Assembly: GCF_001577265.1 (NCBI RefSeq)
Contig: NZ_CP014517.1
Coordinates: 2,533,001 to 2,597,000 of the forward strand
DNA from: Variovorax sp. PAMC 28711
Lineage (GTDB): Bacteria > Pseudomonadota > Gammaproteobacteria > Burkholderiales > Burkholderiaceae_C
Length of the DNA: 64,000 bases
Direction: 5' to 3'
Under the pieces are notes generated by a model that had not been told where the DNA came from, did no database searches, and saw only the letters and a list, made by a program, of their open reading frames with translations. How positions within the stretch are numbered: position 1 is the stretch's first letter; the number at the start of each line of letters is the position of its first letter. The position numbers and the translations under genes are program-made. This document shows positions 52,485-61,459 of the stretch, piece by piece.

Positions 52485-55232
52485 ATGAGTGAAATCAGCC
52501 GCACCGCGCTTTTCGGCAAGCTCAATGCGCTGGCCTACCAGGCGATCGAGGGCGCCACGGTGTTCTGCAAGATGCGCGGCAATCCGTACGTCGAACTCGA
52601 ACACTGGTTTGCGCAACTGCTGCAGGCGCAGGACTCCGACCTGCACCGCGTGATCCAGCACTACGGGCTCGACATCTCGGCCGTGGCCAAGGACCTGACG
52701 GCCGCGCTCGACCGCCTGCCGCGCGGCGCCACCGCCATCAGCGACTTCTCCCCGCACATCGAGAACGCGATCGAGCGCGCCTGGACCTACGCCACGCTGC
52801 AGTTCGGCGAGGCGCAGGTGCGCACCGGGTATCTCCTGGTGGGCATGCTCAAGACGCAGAGCCTGCGCAACCCGTTGTTCACTCTCTCGAAGCAGTTCGA
52901 GAAAGTGAAGGTCGAAGACCTGGCCGACAACTTCGCCAGGATCTGCGACGCCTCGCCCGAAGCGCAGATGCGGGCGCAGGATGGGACCGGGATGGCGGCC
53001 GGAGGCGGTGGGGGCGTGCCAGGCGAAGCGTCTGGCGCGATGGCGCCCGCCGCGATGGGCAAAGGCGATGCCCTCAAGAAATTTGCGATCGACCTCACGG
53101 AGAAAGCGAAGAAGGGAGAGATGGACCCGGTGACCGGGCGCGACGAAGAGATCCGCCAGATCGTCGACATCCTGATGCGCCGCCGCCAGAACAACCCGTT
53201 GCTCACGGGCGAAGCCGGCGTCGGCAAGACGGCGGTGGTCGAAGGCTTCGCGCAGCGCCTCGCGCGCGGTGACGTGCCGCCGCAACTCAAGGACGTGAAG
53301 CTGCTCGCGCTCGACATCGGCCTTTTGCAGGCCGGCGCCAGCATGAAGGGCGAGTTCGAGCAGCGCCTGCGCCAGGTGATCGACGAGGTGCAGAGCTCGC
53401 CGACGCCGATCATCCTGTTCATCGATGAGATCCACACGCTCGTGGGCGCGGGCGGCGCGGCCGGCACCGGCGATGCGGCCAATCTGCTGAAGCCCGCACT
53501 CGCGCGCGGCAACCTGCGCACCATCGGCGCGACCACCTGGGCCGAATACAAGAAGTACATCGAGAAAGACCCGGCGCTCACGCGGCGCTTCCAGGTCGTG
53601 CAGGTTCCCGAGCCCGACGAGGCCAAGGCCATCCTCATGCTGCGCGGCGTGGCGAGCGTGCTGGAAAAGCACCACCGCGTGCAGCTGCTCGATGAAGCCA
53701 TCGAGGCGGCCGTCAAGCTGAGTCATCGCTACATCCCGGCGCGCCAGTTGCCCGACAAGGCGGTGAGTCTGCTCGACACGGCCTGCGCGCGCGTGGCGGT
53801 GAGCCAGCATGCGACGCCGCCCGAAGTGGAAGACTGCATGCGCCGCATCGAATCGCTGACGGTCGAGAAGGAAATCATCGGCCGCGAGGAGGCCATCGGC
53901 ATCGACGTGACGAAGCGCGCGGCATTGATGGCCGGCTCGCTGGCCGAGGCGAACGTGCAGCTCGTGGCGCTGAACGAACGCTGGAAAGAGGAGAAGGGAC
54001 TGATCGATCGGTTGCTGGAACTGCGCGGCAAGCTGCGCGAGGGCAACAAGCCGGTGGATGCCGCCAGTGAACCCGTTCGCACTGAGCCTGTCGACGTGCC
54101 GGCCGAGGCTTCGACAGGCTCAGCCCGAACGGGCGGAGAGGACCGCGCCACGCTGTTGGCCGAACTGCACGAGCTTCAGACCAAGATCCATGCAGTGCAG
54201 GGCGAGTCGCCGCTGATTCTGCCGTCGGTCGACGAGCAGGCCGTCGCCTCGGTCGTCGCCGACTGGACCGGCATTCCCGTCGGCCGCATGGTCAAGAACG
54301 AAGTGCAGGCGGTGCTGGAACTGGCCGACACGCTCAACAAGCGCGTCATCGGCCAGAAGCACGGGCTGGAGATGATCGCGCGGCGCATCCAGACCTCTCG
54401 GGCGCGGCTGGACAACCCGCAAAAACCCATCGGCGTCTTCATGCTCTGCGGCACCTCCGGCGTCGGCAAGACCGAGACCGCGCTGGCGCTGGCCGAGGCG
54501 CTCTATGGCGGCGAGCAGAACATCATCACCATCAACATGAGCGAATTCCAGGAGGCGCACACCGTCTCCACGCTCAAGGGCGCGCCGCCCGGCTACGTGG
54601 GCTACGGCGAGGGCGGCATCCTGACCGAGGCGGTGCGGCGCCGGCCCTACAGCGTGGTGCTGCTCGACGAGGTCGAGAAGGCGCACCCCGACGTGCACGA
54701 AATCTTCTTCCAGGTCTTCGACAAGGGCTGGATGGAAGACGGCGAGGGCCGCATGATCGACTTCAAGAACACGATCATCCTGCTCACCACCAACGCCGGC
54801 AGCGAGCTCGTGATGAGCATGTGCCGCGACCCCGAGCTGCTGCCCGAGCCGAACGCGCTGGCCGATGCGCTCAAGGCGCCGCTCATGAAGGTGTTCCCGC
54901 CCGCGCTGCTGGGCCGCATCGTCACCATCCCCTACTACCCGCTGTCGCCGGACATGATGAAAAAGATCGTTCGGCTGCAGCTGGGCCGCATCAAGAAGCG
55001 GGTCGAGGCCAACCACGGCATTCCGTTCGAGTACAGCGACGCGGTGGTCGACCAGGTGGTGGCGCGCTGCCAGGACCCGGAGTCGGGTGGCCGCGTGATC
55101 GACGCGATCCTCACCAACACGGTGCTCCCGACCATCTCGGTGGAATACCTGCAGCGGCTGGCGTCCGGCGGCGAGATCAAGAAGGTGGCGCTCGACGTGA
55201 AAGACGCCGACTTCACCTACGCCTTCGATTGA
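52485..55232 (+). CDS. tssH: T6SS ATPase TssH (ClpV)
   Basis: 915 aa AAA+ unfoldase that strips contracted sheath. The N-domain (FGKLNALAYQAIEGATVFCK, NPYVELEHWFAQLLQAQDSD) binds TssC. AAA1 has Walker A GEAGVGKT (242-249) and Walker B IILFIDEIHTLVG. The middle coiled region (LTVEKEIIGREEAIGIDVTK...) follows. AAA2 has Walker A GTSGVGKT (656-663), PPGYVGYGEGGILTEAVRRR and VVLLDEVEKAHPDVHEIF. Between the middle domain and AAA2, residues about 530-550 (PVRTEPVDVPAEASTGSART) are encoded by an inverted repeat and look like an insertion. Both nucleotide sites are intact. The gene overlaps none of its neighbours; vgrG begins two bases after its stop. Confidence 0.96.
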   Translation: MSEISRTALFGKLNALAYQAIEGATVFCKMRGNPYVELEHWFAQLLQAQDSDLHRVIQHYGLDISAVAKDLTAALDRLPRGATAISDFSPHIENAIERAWTYATLQFGEAQVRTGYLLVGMLKTQSLRNPLFTLSKQFEKVKVEDLADNFARICDASPEAQMRAQDGTGMAAGGGGGVPGEASGAMAPAAMGKGDALKKFAIDLTEKAKKGEMDPVTGRDEEIRQIVDILMRRRQNNPLLTGEAGVGKTAVVEGFAQRLARGDVPPQLKDVKLLALDIGLLQAGASMKGEFEQRLRQVIDEVQSSPTPIILFIDEIHTLVGAGGAAGTGDAANLLKPALARGNLRTIGATTWAEYKKYIEKDPALTRRFQVVQVPEPDEAKAILMLRGVASVLEKHHRVQLLDEAIEAAVKLSHRYIPARQLPDKAVSLLDTACARVAVSQHATPPEVEDCMRRIESLTVEKEIIGREEAIGIDVTKRAALMAGSLAEANVQLVALNERWKEEKGLIDRLLELRGKLREGNKPVDAASEPVRTEPVDVPAEASTGSARTGGEDRATLLAELHELQTKIHAVQGESPLILPSVDEQAVASVVADWTGIPVGRMVKNEVQAVLELADTLNKRVIGQKHGLEMIARRIQTSRARLDNPQKPIGVFMLCGTSGVGKTETALALAEALYGGEQNIITINMSEFQEAHTVSTLKGAPPGYVGYGEGGILTEAVRRRPYSVVLLDEVEKAHPDVHEIFFQVFDKGWMEDGEGRMIDFKNTIILLTTNAGSELVMSMCRDPELLPEPNALADALKAPLMKVFPPALLGRIVTIPYYPLSPDMMKKIVRLQLGRIKKRVEANHGIPFEYSDAVVDQVVARCQDPESGGRVIDAILTNTVLPTISVEYLQRLASGGEIKKVALDVKDADFTYAFD
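54072..54133. repeat. REP-like inverted repeat inside tssH
   Basis: CCCGTTCGCACTGAGCCTGT continuing CGA (54072-54094) and TCGACAGGCTCAGCCCGAAC continuing GGG (54111-54133) are complementary at 21 of 23 positions around a 16-base loop. It is read in frame as a Pro/Ala/Glu/Thr-rich linker. Sequences of the gttcgggctgagcctgtcga type are widely dispersed intergenic repeats in Comamonadaceae genomes. An in-frame copy inside a core ATPase is unusual. Confidence 0.8.
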
Positions 55233-55234
55233 CC

Positions 55235-57478
55235 ATGGCGGACGATCTGTTCCACATCCGGAGCGATTCACCGTTCGCGGGCGACCTGATGTTCTGGGCG
55301 GTGGTGGGGCACGAGGCGCTCTCGCAACCGTCGGCCTACGAACTCGTGGTGCTGTCGAAAAACGACCAGATCGGCGCGAAGGACATCCTGGGCCGGGCGT
55401 TCGACGTGGTGATCGACTTCTTCGATGCCGACGGCGCGAAGCACGAGCGCCATTGCCAGGGGCATGCGGTGCGCTTCATGCGCGCCGGCAAGACCGGCCG
55501 CTACACCGAGTACCGCATCGTGCTGCGCTCGTGGTTCTGGCTTCTCACCAAGCGCGTGAACTCGCGCATCCAGCAGGAAAAGAAGGTGCTGGACATCATG
55601 GACGCCGTCTTCGAGGACAGCCCGATCCGGGGCGTCGCCAAGACCGAGAAGCGCCATGTGATCGGCAACCACGTGCAGCGCAGCTACAACCTGCAGCACA
55701 TGGAGAGCGACTTCCATTTCCTCTCGCGGCTGTTGGAGGAAGAGGGGATCTACTACTGGTTCGACGCGCACGAGGCACCCGGCACGATGTTCCTGTCCGA
55801 TGCGAGCGACATCGCGCACGAGAAGCTGCCGGTGATCGACACGCTGCGCCAGGCGACGCCGGGTGCCCAGGAAGCGCGCCACAACGAGATCACGCGCTGG
55901 GTCAGCGCGCGCAGCCTGCAGAGCGGCAAGTACATGGCGCGCGACAGCAACTTCAAGGCGATCGGCCAGAAGCTCGAAGCCGCGCGCGACACGCACGACG
56001 ACAACGAGCTGGCGGATTTCGAGGTGTTCGAGTTCCCGGGCCTCTTCTTCACCAACGGCGACGGCGAGAACGTCGTCAAGGCGCGCGGCGAGGAACAGAC
56101 GGCGCGCCGCCGCCGCCACTGGGCTGTCACGCGCTGGGCGGACGTCGCGGCCGGACGCGCCTTCAAGCTCGCCGACGCGGCCGATGGCGTGAGCGACGGC
56201 GAATACCTCATCGCCTCCTGCGACTTCGTCGTCACGCATTCCGGCTACGAAGGCCTGACCGACGCCGAAAGCAGCTTCCAAAGGCTGGGCCGCGTGCTGC
56301 TGGACCTCGTACTCGCCGATCCGGTCCATGCGGGCGACGCCGACCTCGTGAAAGACCTGATCGCGAGCGAAGCCGGCCTCAGCCTGCCGGGCCGCGGCAT
56401 GCACACCTTTCTCGTGACCGCGATGCCGGTGGAGATGCCGTTTCGCCCGCAGCGGCTCACGCCGCGCCCGACCATGCCGGGCCCGCAGTCGGCCATCGTG
56501 GTCGGCCCGGCCGGCAAGGAGACCTGCATGGACGACATGGGCCGCGTGAAGGTGCACTTCCACTGGGACCGCTACGACGAGAGCAACGAGAAGTCCAGCT
56601 GCTGGGTGCGCGTGTCGCAGCCGTGGGCCGGCAAGGCCTGGGGGGGCTTCTTCATTCCGCGCATCGGCCAGGAGGTGATCGTCGACTTTTTGAACGGCGA
56701 CCCGGACCGGCCGATCATCGTCGGGCGCATGTACAACGACGACCAGCCGCCGCCGTACACCACGGCGACGCAGAGCGGCTTCAAGACGCGGTCCACCCCC
56801 GGGGGCGACACCACCACCTTCAACGAGCTGCGCTTCGAGGACCAGATGGGCGAAGAGCAGATCCACATGCACGCCGAGAAGGACCTCGACGTGCTGGTCG
56901 AGAAGCAGGAGACGCGCAAGGTCGGCACCGACTCGTACACCAAGGTCGGCGGCGAGATGCAACTGTGCACCGGCAAGAAGCGCACGGCCGACATCGGCGC
57001 CGACGACGTGCTCAAGGTGATCGGGAACCGCAGCATCTCGGTCGGTGGCAACCATGGTGAAACGGTCAATGGCACCACGAAGTTCACCTCGATGGGCGAC
57101 TGGCATTCGGCCGCGCCGAACATCGAGGTCAACGGGACGGTGTCATACAAGTTGTCGTCGATCGCCATCAGCGCCATCGCCACCGCGGCCTACAAGATCG
57201 ATGCGGCGACGTATGCGCTGAGCGCGCCGGGCATCACCGTGACGGCCACCAAGATCGAACAGAAAGCCAGCGGTGCGCAGCAGATCACCGGCGGCGCGGC
57301 GTTGAACCTCAACGGCAAGCTGGTCACCGTGGATGCCAGCACCAAGCTCACGCTGCAGTGCGGCGCCAGCACGATCACGTTGACGCCGGCGGGCATCACC
57401 ATGAGTGCCCCGAAAATCGATATCAGTGCGGCGGGCACCACCACCATTCTCGGCGCCATCGTCAAGACCAATGCCTGA
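55235..57478 (+). CDS. vgrG: T6SS spike protein VgrG (main cluster)
   Basis: 747 aa. The gp27-like part starts MADDLFHIRSDSPFAGDLMF and includes QRSYNLQHMESDFHFLSRLL, EEEGIYYWFD. The gp5/OB part contains GPQSAIVVGPAGKETCMDDM, GRVKVHFHWDRYD, SSCWVRVSQPWAGKAWGGFF, IPRIGQEVIVDFLNGDPDRP and IIVGRMYNDDQP. A beta-helix tail follows (HMHAEKDLDVLVEKQETRKV), ending in a Thr/Ser/Gly-rich stretch with repeated short beta segments. It lacks the transthyretin-like tail of the first VgrG, so it should carry other effectors. It follows tssH and overlaps the next gene by eight bases. Confidence 0.95.
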   Translation: MADDLFHIRSDSPFAGDLMFWAVVGHEALSQPSAYELVVLSKNDQIGAKDILGRAFDVVIDFFDADGAKHERHCQGHAVRFMRAGKTGRYTEYRIVLRSWFWLLTKRVNSRIQQEKKVLDIMDAVFEDSPIRGVAKTEKRHVIGNHVQRSYNLQHMESDFHFLSRLLEEEGIYYWFDAHEAPGTMFLSDASDIAHEKLPVIDTLRQATPGAQEARHNEITRWVSARSLQSGKYMARDSNFKAIGQKLEAARDTHDDNELADFEVFEFPGLFFTNGDGENVVKARGEEQTARRRRHWAVTRWADVAAGRAFKLADAADGVSDGEYLIASCDFVVTHSGYEGLTDAESSFQRLGRVLLDLVLADPVHAGDADLVKDLIASEAGLSLPGRGMHTFLVTAMPVEMPFRPQRLTPRPTMPGPQSAIVVGPAGKETCMDDMGRVKVHFHWDRYDESNEKSSCWVRVSQPWAGKAWGGFFIPRIGQEVIVDFLNGDPDRPIIVGRMYNDDQPPPYTTATQSGFKTRSTPGGDTTTFNELRFEDQMGEEQIHMHAEKDLDVLVEKQETRKVGTDSYTKVGGEMQLCTGKKRTADIGADDVLKVIGNRSISVGGNHGETVNGTTKFTSMGDWHSAAPNIEVNGTVSYKLSSIAISAIATAAYKIDAATYALSAPGITVTATKIEQKASGAQQITGGAALNLNGKLVTVDASTKLTLQCGASTITLTPAGITMSAPKIDISAAGTTTILGAIVKTNA

Positions 57479-57884
57479 GACGACACCCTCCGCGTCCCTG
57501 CAGACCATCGACCTGGGTGCCGGTGGGCAGCTTCACATCACGCCCGGCGAGGCAGGCGCCGCCACGGCGTTGCGCGTGTGTGCGGCGGACGGTACGCCGC
57601 GACTGCAGCTGCGCATCGACGCGGACGAACTGGTGATCGATTGCCTCGGCGGCCGTACGCGGCTGCGCGTGGCCGGTGCGCTCGCGGTGAGTGCCGACAG
57701 CGTCGACCTCAGCGCCACCCATGACTTGGCGCTGCGTTGCGGCGGCGATCTCACGCTGGCGGCGGACGGTCGCATCGATGCTCGCGCCGGTGCGCTCGCG
57801 CTCGACGCCACGCGCGGCGACGTGGCGATCACGGCGAACGACGACGTGCGGCTCGAAGGCGAGCGCGTTCGCATGAACGCCTGA
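57471..57884 (+). CDS. Small beta-rich VgrG-associated protein
   Basis: 137 aa. The C-terminal half repeats short beta segments (DSVDLSATHDLALRCGGDLT, LAADGRIDARAGALALDATR, GDVAITANDDVRLEGERVRM), like the gp5/DUF2345 needle of VgrG and like the tails of DUF3540 proteins. The first half is unrecognised. It may be an add-on to the spike or a chaperone of a neighbouring effector. It overlaps vgrG by eight bases. No signal peptide. Confidence 0.6.
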   Translation: MPETTPSASLQTIDLGAGGQLHITPGEAGAATALRVCAADGTPRLQLRIDADELVIDCLGGRTRLRVAGALAVSADSVDLSATHDLALRCGGDLTLAADGRIDARAGALALDATRGDVAITANDDVRLEGERVRMNA

Positions 57885-57896
57885 AGGAAGAGCGGA

Positions 57897-58241
57897 ATGT
57901 CGATCATGTCCGGCGCACGCGACACGCTCTCGACCCTGGTGTTCGAGCAGGCTCTGCGGCAGGTGCGCGACAGGCAGCTGGAGCGCATGCGCGATGGCCG
58001 CCCGATGAACGACGCCGAGTTGCGCGCCGCCGAGCGCGAGGCCGCACTCGCGGCGGCGCGCCATGTGTACGGCGACGACACCGCCATGGCGATGGGCATC
58101 GCATCGCAGGCCGGCGAGCGCGACCACCGAAAGGACTACGCGTCGCGCACCACGGCCGCCGCCGACATGGCGCTGCTCGCCACGCATCGCCTCATCTGCG
58201 CGGTGCCAATCGTCGGGGATCCGGAGCACGCGGTGCCATGA
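57897..58241 (+). CDS. Unrecognised small helical T6SS-island protein
   Basis: 114 aa, GGAAGAG upstream. Residues 15-60 (FEQALRQVRDRQLERMRDGR, AELRAAEREAALAAARHVYG) form a strongly helical, charged segment that could be a coiled coil. The rest is Ala-rich with a hydrophobic patch (AADMALLATHRLICAVPIVG). No family recognised. Its stop overlaps the DUF2169 ATG (ATGA), so it belongs to the vgrG-DUF2169 operon and may be an adaptor or an effector-immunity partner. Function unknown. Confidence 0.55.
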   Translation: MSIMSGARDTLSTLVFEQALRQVRDRQLERMRDGRPMNDAELRAAEREAALAAARHVYGDDTAMAMGIASQAGERDHRKDYASRTTAAADMALLATHRLICAVPIVGDPEHAVP

Positions 58242-59278
58242 AGCTCACCAACAACACGCCTTTTCCGTCGGTGCTGGAAATGGGTTCGACCACCGACAAC
58301 GAACAGCTGGGCACGGTGGCCTGCAAGGTCAGCTACCAGTGGGCCGACGACGGCGAGATCTTTCCCGTGCCCGACGCGGCCCTGTGGCCGGTGGCCAGGG
58401 CGCCCGAGCTGTATGGCGACGTGCTTTTGTTGCCCGATGCCGACCACCGTCGTGAAGGGGTCGATGTGCTGGTGTTCGGCGACGCCGTGGCGCCGCGCGG
58501 CCAGGCCGTGCAGCAGATGCGTGTCGGCGTCGCGAGCGGCGGGTTCGTGCGGCAATTCGATGTGCTCGGCGATCGACGCTGGGCACGCGCCCACGCCGAG
58601 GCGCCGTGGCAACTCTCGGCACCGACTGCCTTCGAGCGCATGCCGCTCGGCTGCGAGCGCGCATTCGGTGGCAGCGCCGCGTTCGGCGACGGTGACCATC
58701 CTTTCAGCATGAACCCGCGCGGCCGGGGCTATGCCCTCGATCCCGCGGAACTGGGCAACGTGGCCCTGCCGAACGTCGAGCGCATCGACCAGCGCATGGC
58801 CCGCTGGAGCGACCAGCCGGTGCCGGCCTGTTTCCACAAGCCGCCGGGTGGCCTGTTGCTGCCGGCGAGCGGCCCGGAATCGTGGAACGAAGCGGCCAGC
58901 GGCGACGACCCGATGCGCCTGTCGCAGGTGCTGCTCAAGCATTCGTTCCAGCAGGCACCGCCGGACTTCGTCTGCCCGCGCGGCGCGTTGGGACCGCGGC
59001 TGACGCTCAAGGGCTTCGATACCGGCGGCCTGCAGCACATCGCGCTGCCACCGGAGATCGGCTCCGCGCGTCAAGGCGCCGTGGTGTATGTGGAAGTCGG
59101 CAGCTTGCGCTCGGCGTTTCCGTTGCGAATCAGCGCGATCCTGGTGCTGGTCGCGCAGCGGATGCTGGTGGTCACCTTCGCCGCCAGTTTTCGCTACCTG
59201 ATGCGCGCGGAAGAGGCCCGTCGCGCGCTGCTGCAGTGGCACGGCGACCACGCGTTCGCGCTGGAGCCGAACCCATGA
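58238..59278 (+). CDS. DUF2169 T6SS-associated protein (first)
   Basis: 346 aa, starting MKLTNNTPFPSVLEMGSTTD. Conserved DUF2169 features are TVACKVSYQWADDGEIFPV, VLVFGDAVAPRGQAVQQMRV, MPLGCERAFGGSAAFGDGDH, and NPRGRGYALDPAELGNVALP, then NVERIDQRMARWSDQPVPA. DUF2169 proteins are found with VgrG and PAAR-type proteins and act as adaptors or chaperones loading effectors on the spike. This one overlaps the previous and the next gene by four bases each. No export signal. Confidence 0.82.
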   Translation: MKLTNNTPFPSVLEMGSTTDNEQLGTVACKVSYQWADDGEIFPVPDAALWPVARAPELYGDVLLLPDADHRREGVDVLVFGDAVAPRGQAVQQMRVGVASGGFVRQFDVLGDRRWARAHAEAPWQLSAPTAFERMPLGCERAFGGSAAFGDGDHPFSMNPRGRGYALDPAELGNVALPNVERIDQRMARWSDQPVPACFHKPPGGLLLPASGPESWNEAASGDDPMRLSQVLLKHSFQQAPPDFVCPRGALGPRLTLKGFDTGGLQHIALPPEIGSARQGAVVYVEVGSLRSAFPLRISAILVLVAQRMLVVTFAASFRYLMRAEEARRALLQWHGDHAFALEPNP

Positions 59279-60555
59279 GCGCGGCCCTCCGTCCGCGCAG
59301 CGTGATCAGCGATCCGCCACCCGGCGTGCCGCCCGAACTGGCGCCGGCGCCTTCGGTGCAGGCGCTGGTCCACGGGCAGCAACAGGGCCAGTGGTGGTGG
59401 ACCTTGTTGCGCAAGGTGACCTACGCCATCACCGACAGCGGCACGCTGCAACGCGCGCCACAGGGGCCGATCCACACCGCCTACGCAAGGCACGACGCGT
59501 TGCCCGACTGGGTGGGCCGGGATGCCGGGCGCAGTGGCAGCATGCAGACGACGCCGGAGCCGCGTGCGTTCCAGACCGGCACCGACGTGGTGGTCCGTGC
59601 GCACGCCGCGAGCGGGCGGCCGGTGCGCACCTTGCTGGCCGGGCTGGCGGTGGGGCGTCACCTCCACAAGGTGCGGGCGTTCGGCGAGCGGCGCAGCCGG
59701 CGGATCGGCGGTCGCGTGGAATTCTCGGAACCGTCTTTGTTCCAGTCCGTGCCGTTGCGCAGCGAACTGGCCTACGGCGGCTTCGACCCGGTGGCCCTGC
59801 GCGCCGCGCTGGCCGGCATCGAGGCGCGCATGGATGCGGTCGGCTGGCGGCGCAGCCGCGCCTTCCTGCAGGACACGCTGCCGACCACCGTGCCGGTGGC
59901 CTACGCGCGCAATCCGGTGGGCATGGGCTACGTGGCCGATGCGCTGCCCGAGGCGCTGCACGACGTGGCGCTGCCGCGCTTCGAACTGGAACGCGACCTG
60001 CTCACCCCCGAACGCTTTGCGCAGGGCCGCCCGCTCGACTGGCTGCACCGGCCGGTGCCGGCGGGGCTGGACTTCATGGACATGCGCATGTTCCCGCGCA
60101 CGGCCATGTTCGGCCTGCCACCGCCGGGTTTCGAGGTCGGCGCGCGCCAGTGCCCCGAGGTCGACTGGGGCCAGGTGCCGGCGGATTTCAGCCGCGGCAA
60201 TGTCCTGACCGCCGACGACGCCGACGCGGCCCTCGCAGTGCATCCCGATGCCGCACGTTGCGCGCCGATCGGCCTGCGTCTGCCGCGCCTGGCCGGCACC
60301 GAGCCGGTGAGCCTCATCGCCCTGCGCGCGGACCTGCCGCGCTGGGACTTCGTGCTGCCGGGCGAACGCCCGGTGTTCGAGGTGCCGGGCCAGGGTGCGT
60401 TGCCCGGCGCGCTGTTCCAGCTGTTCATCGATGTCGACGCGCGCCGGGTCGAACTGCTGTGGGCGGCGTCGTGGCCAACCGGGTGCGAACTGCAACCCGG
60501 CCAGGACCAGGACGTGTTGCGCACGGTGCGCACGCGGGTGGAGACACTGGCATGA
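59275..60555 (+). CDS. DUF2169 T6SS-associated protein (second)
   Basis: 426 aa with a Pro-rich N-terminal extension (SVISDPPPGVPPELAPAPSV). Related DUF2169 signals are WWWTLLRKVTYAITDSG, TDVVVRAHAASGRPVRTLLA, LAVGRHLHKVRAFGERR, SVPLRSELAYGGFDPVALRA and YARNPVGMGYVADALPEALH. It differs from the first DUF2169 protein in length and C-terminus, so the two probably handle different partners or form a heteromer. It overlaps the next gene by ATGA. Confidence 0.75.
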   Translation: MSAALRPRSVISDPPPGVPPELAPAPSVQALVHGQQQGQWWWTLLRKVTYAITDSGTLQRAPQGPIHTAYARHDALPDWVGRDAGRSGSMQTTPEPRAFQTGTDVVVRAHAASGRPVRTLLAGLAVGRHLHKVRAFGERRSRRIGGRVEFSEPSLFQSVPLRSELAYGGFDPVALRAALAGIEARMDAVGWRRSRAFLQDTLPTTVPVAYARNPVGMGYVADALPEALHDVALPRFELERDLLTPERFAQGRPLDWLHRPVPAGLDFMDMRMFPRTAMFGLPPPGFEVGARQCPEVDWGQVPADFSRGNVLTADDADAALAVHPDAARCAPIGLRLPRLAGTEPVSLIALRADLPRWDFVLPGERPVFEVPGQGALPGALFQLFIDVDARRVELLWAASWPTGCELQPGQDQDVLRTVRTRVETLA

Positions 60556-61433
60556 CCATGCGCATCGCCAAGTACCCGGCGTTGCCGAGCTTCGGGCGTG
60601 ACTTCCACAACGTGTTGCCCGGCTCGCTGCCGCCGGTGCCGCCGAGTCCGGTCAATCCGGCGCCGCTGCCGATGTACCTGTGGACCGCCTTGATGGTGAA
60701 CTACGCGTCGCCTGAAATCTTCGGCAAGTTCACGCGCTCCAATTCGATCACCGAGGGCATGGGCGACATCCTCGCGGGCCACGACTGGGGAATGATGCAG
60801 CCGCATATTCCGGTGCCGCCGGTGGTGATGGCGCCCAACGCGCTGATCGTCATGATGGGGTCCAGCCACAAGTACTTCCTGCCCTCCTACGCCGTGCAGG
60901 AAACGCCGCAGGGCGGCGCGCTGGCGATGGCGGGCGCCTCCGGCAGCGCCGTCGCGGTGACCACCTCGGCCTTCGTGATTCCCCTGCAGGATTGCATCGA
61001 GGGCTTCGTGGCGCCGCTGGGCATCGGTCTTCAGCTGGTGAGCGTGCGGTGGGTCGGCTTCGGTGCTTGCGACGTGCTCGCGGGGGTGATCTCTTTCGCG
61101 GCCGACGGGCTCGGCGCGGTGGTCTCGAATGGCTTGGGAAACGCCATGTCCAACGGGCTGGGCCTGGGCGACGTGGGCGGCGCGGTGCTCGGGGCCGTCC
61201 TCAATTCGGCCAACGCGGCGGTGCAGAACTTCGCGAACGCCAACCTGCCGGCCGGCGTGGTCGGCACGGCGGCCGGCTACCTGCCCTGCGCCTGCATGAT
61301 CGTTCTGGGCCCCGCGGCCATCGGACTGGCGGGCGGCCGCATCGCCGATGCGGCAGGCGGTGCCGGCTACGCCACACCGGGCGACGCCGACGCCACGGGC
61401 GTGCAGATCGTGCCGGGCGCCACCGGCCTCTGA
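60552..61433 (+). CDS. Unrecognised protein in the PAAR position, membrane-like C-terminus
   Basis: 293 aa; no export signal. The first half is soluble, with unusual segments PSFGRDFHNVLPGSLPPVPP and GDILAGHDWGMMQPHIPVPP. The second half is Ala/Gly-rich with hydrophobic stretches (VRWVGFGACDVLAGVISFAA, VVGTAAGYLPCACMIVLGPA) that could span a membrane, as in membrane-embedding T6SS effectors. Its place after two DUF2169 genes is where PAAR-like (DUF4150) spike tips usually sit. I cannot assign it; an effector and a PAAR-like carrier are both possible. It overlaps the upstream gene by four bases. Confidence 0.5.
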   Translation: MTMRIAKYPALPSFGRDFHNVLPGSLPPVPPSPVNPAPLPMYLWTALMVNYASPEIFGKFTRSNSITEGMGDILAGHDWGMMQPHIPVPPVVMAPNALIVMMGSSHKYFLPSYAVQETPQGGALAMAGASGSAVAVTTSAFVIPLQDCIEGFVAPLGIGLQLVSVRWVGFGACDVLAGVISFAADGLGAVVSNGLGNAMSNGLGLGDVGGAVLGAVLNSANAAVQNFANANLPAGVVGTAAGYLPCACMIVLGPAAIGLAGGRIADAAGGAGYATPGDADATGVQIVPGATGL

Positions 61434-61459
61434 CTTCGACGGTTCACAGGAGAGACTCC

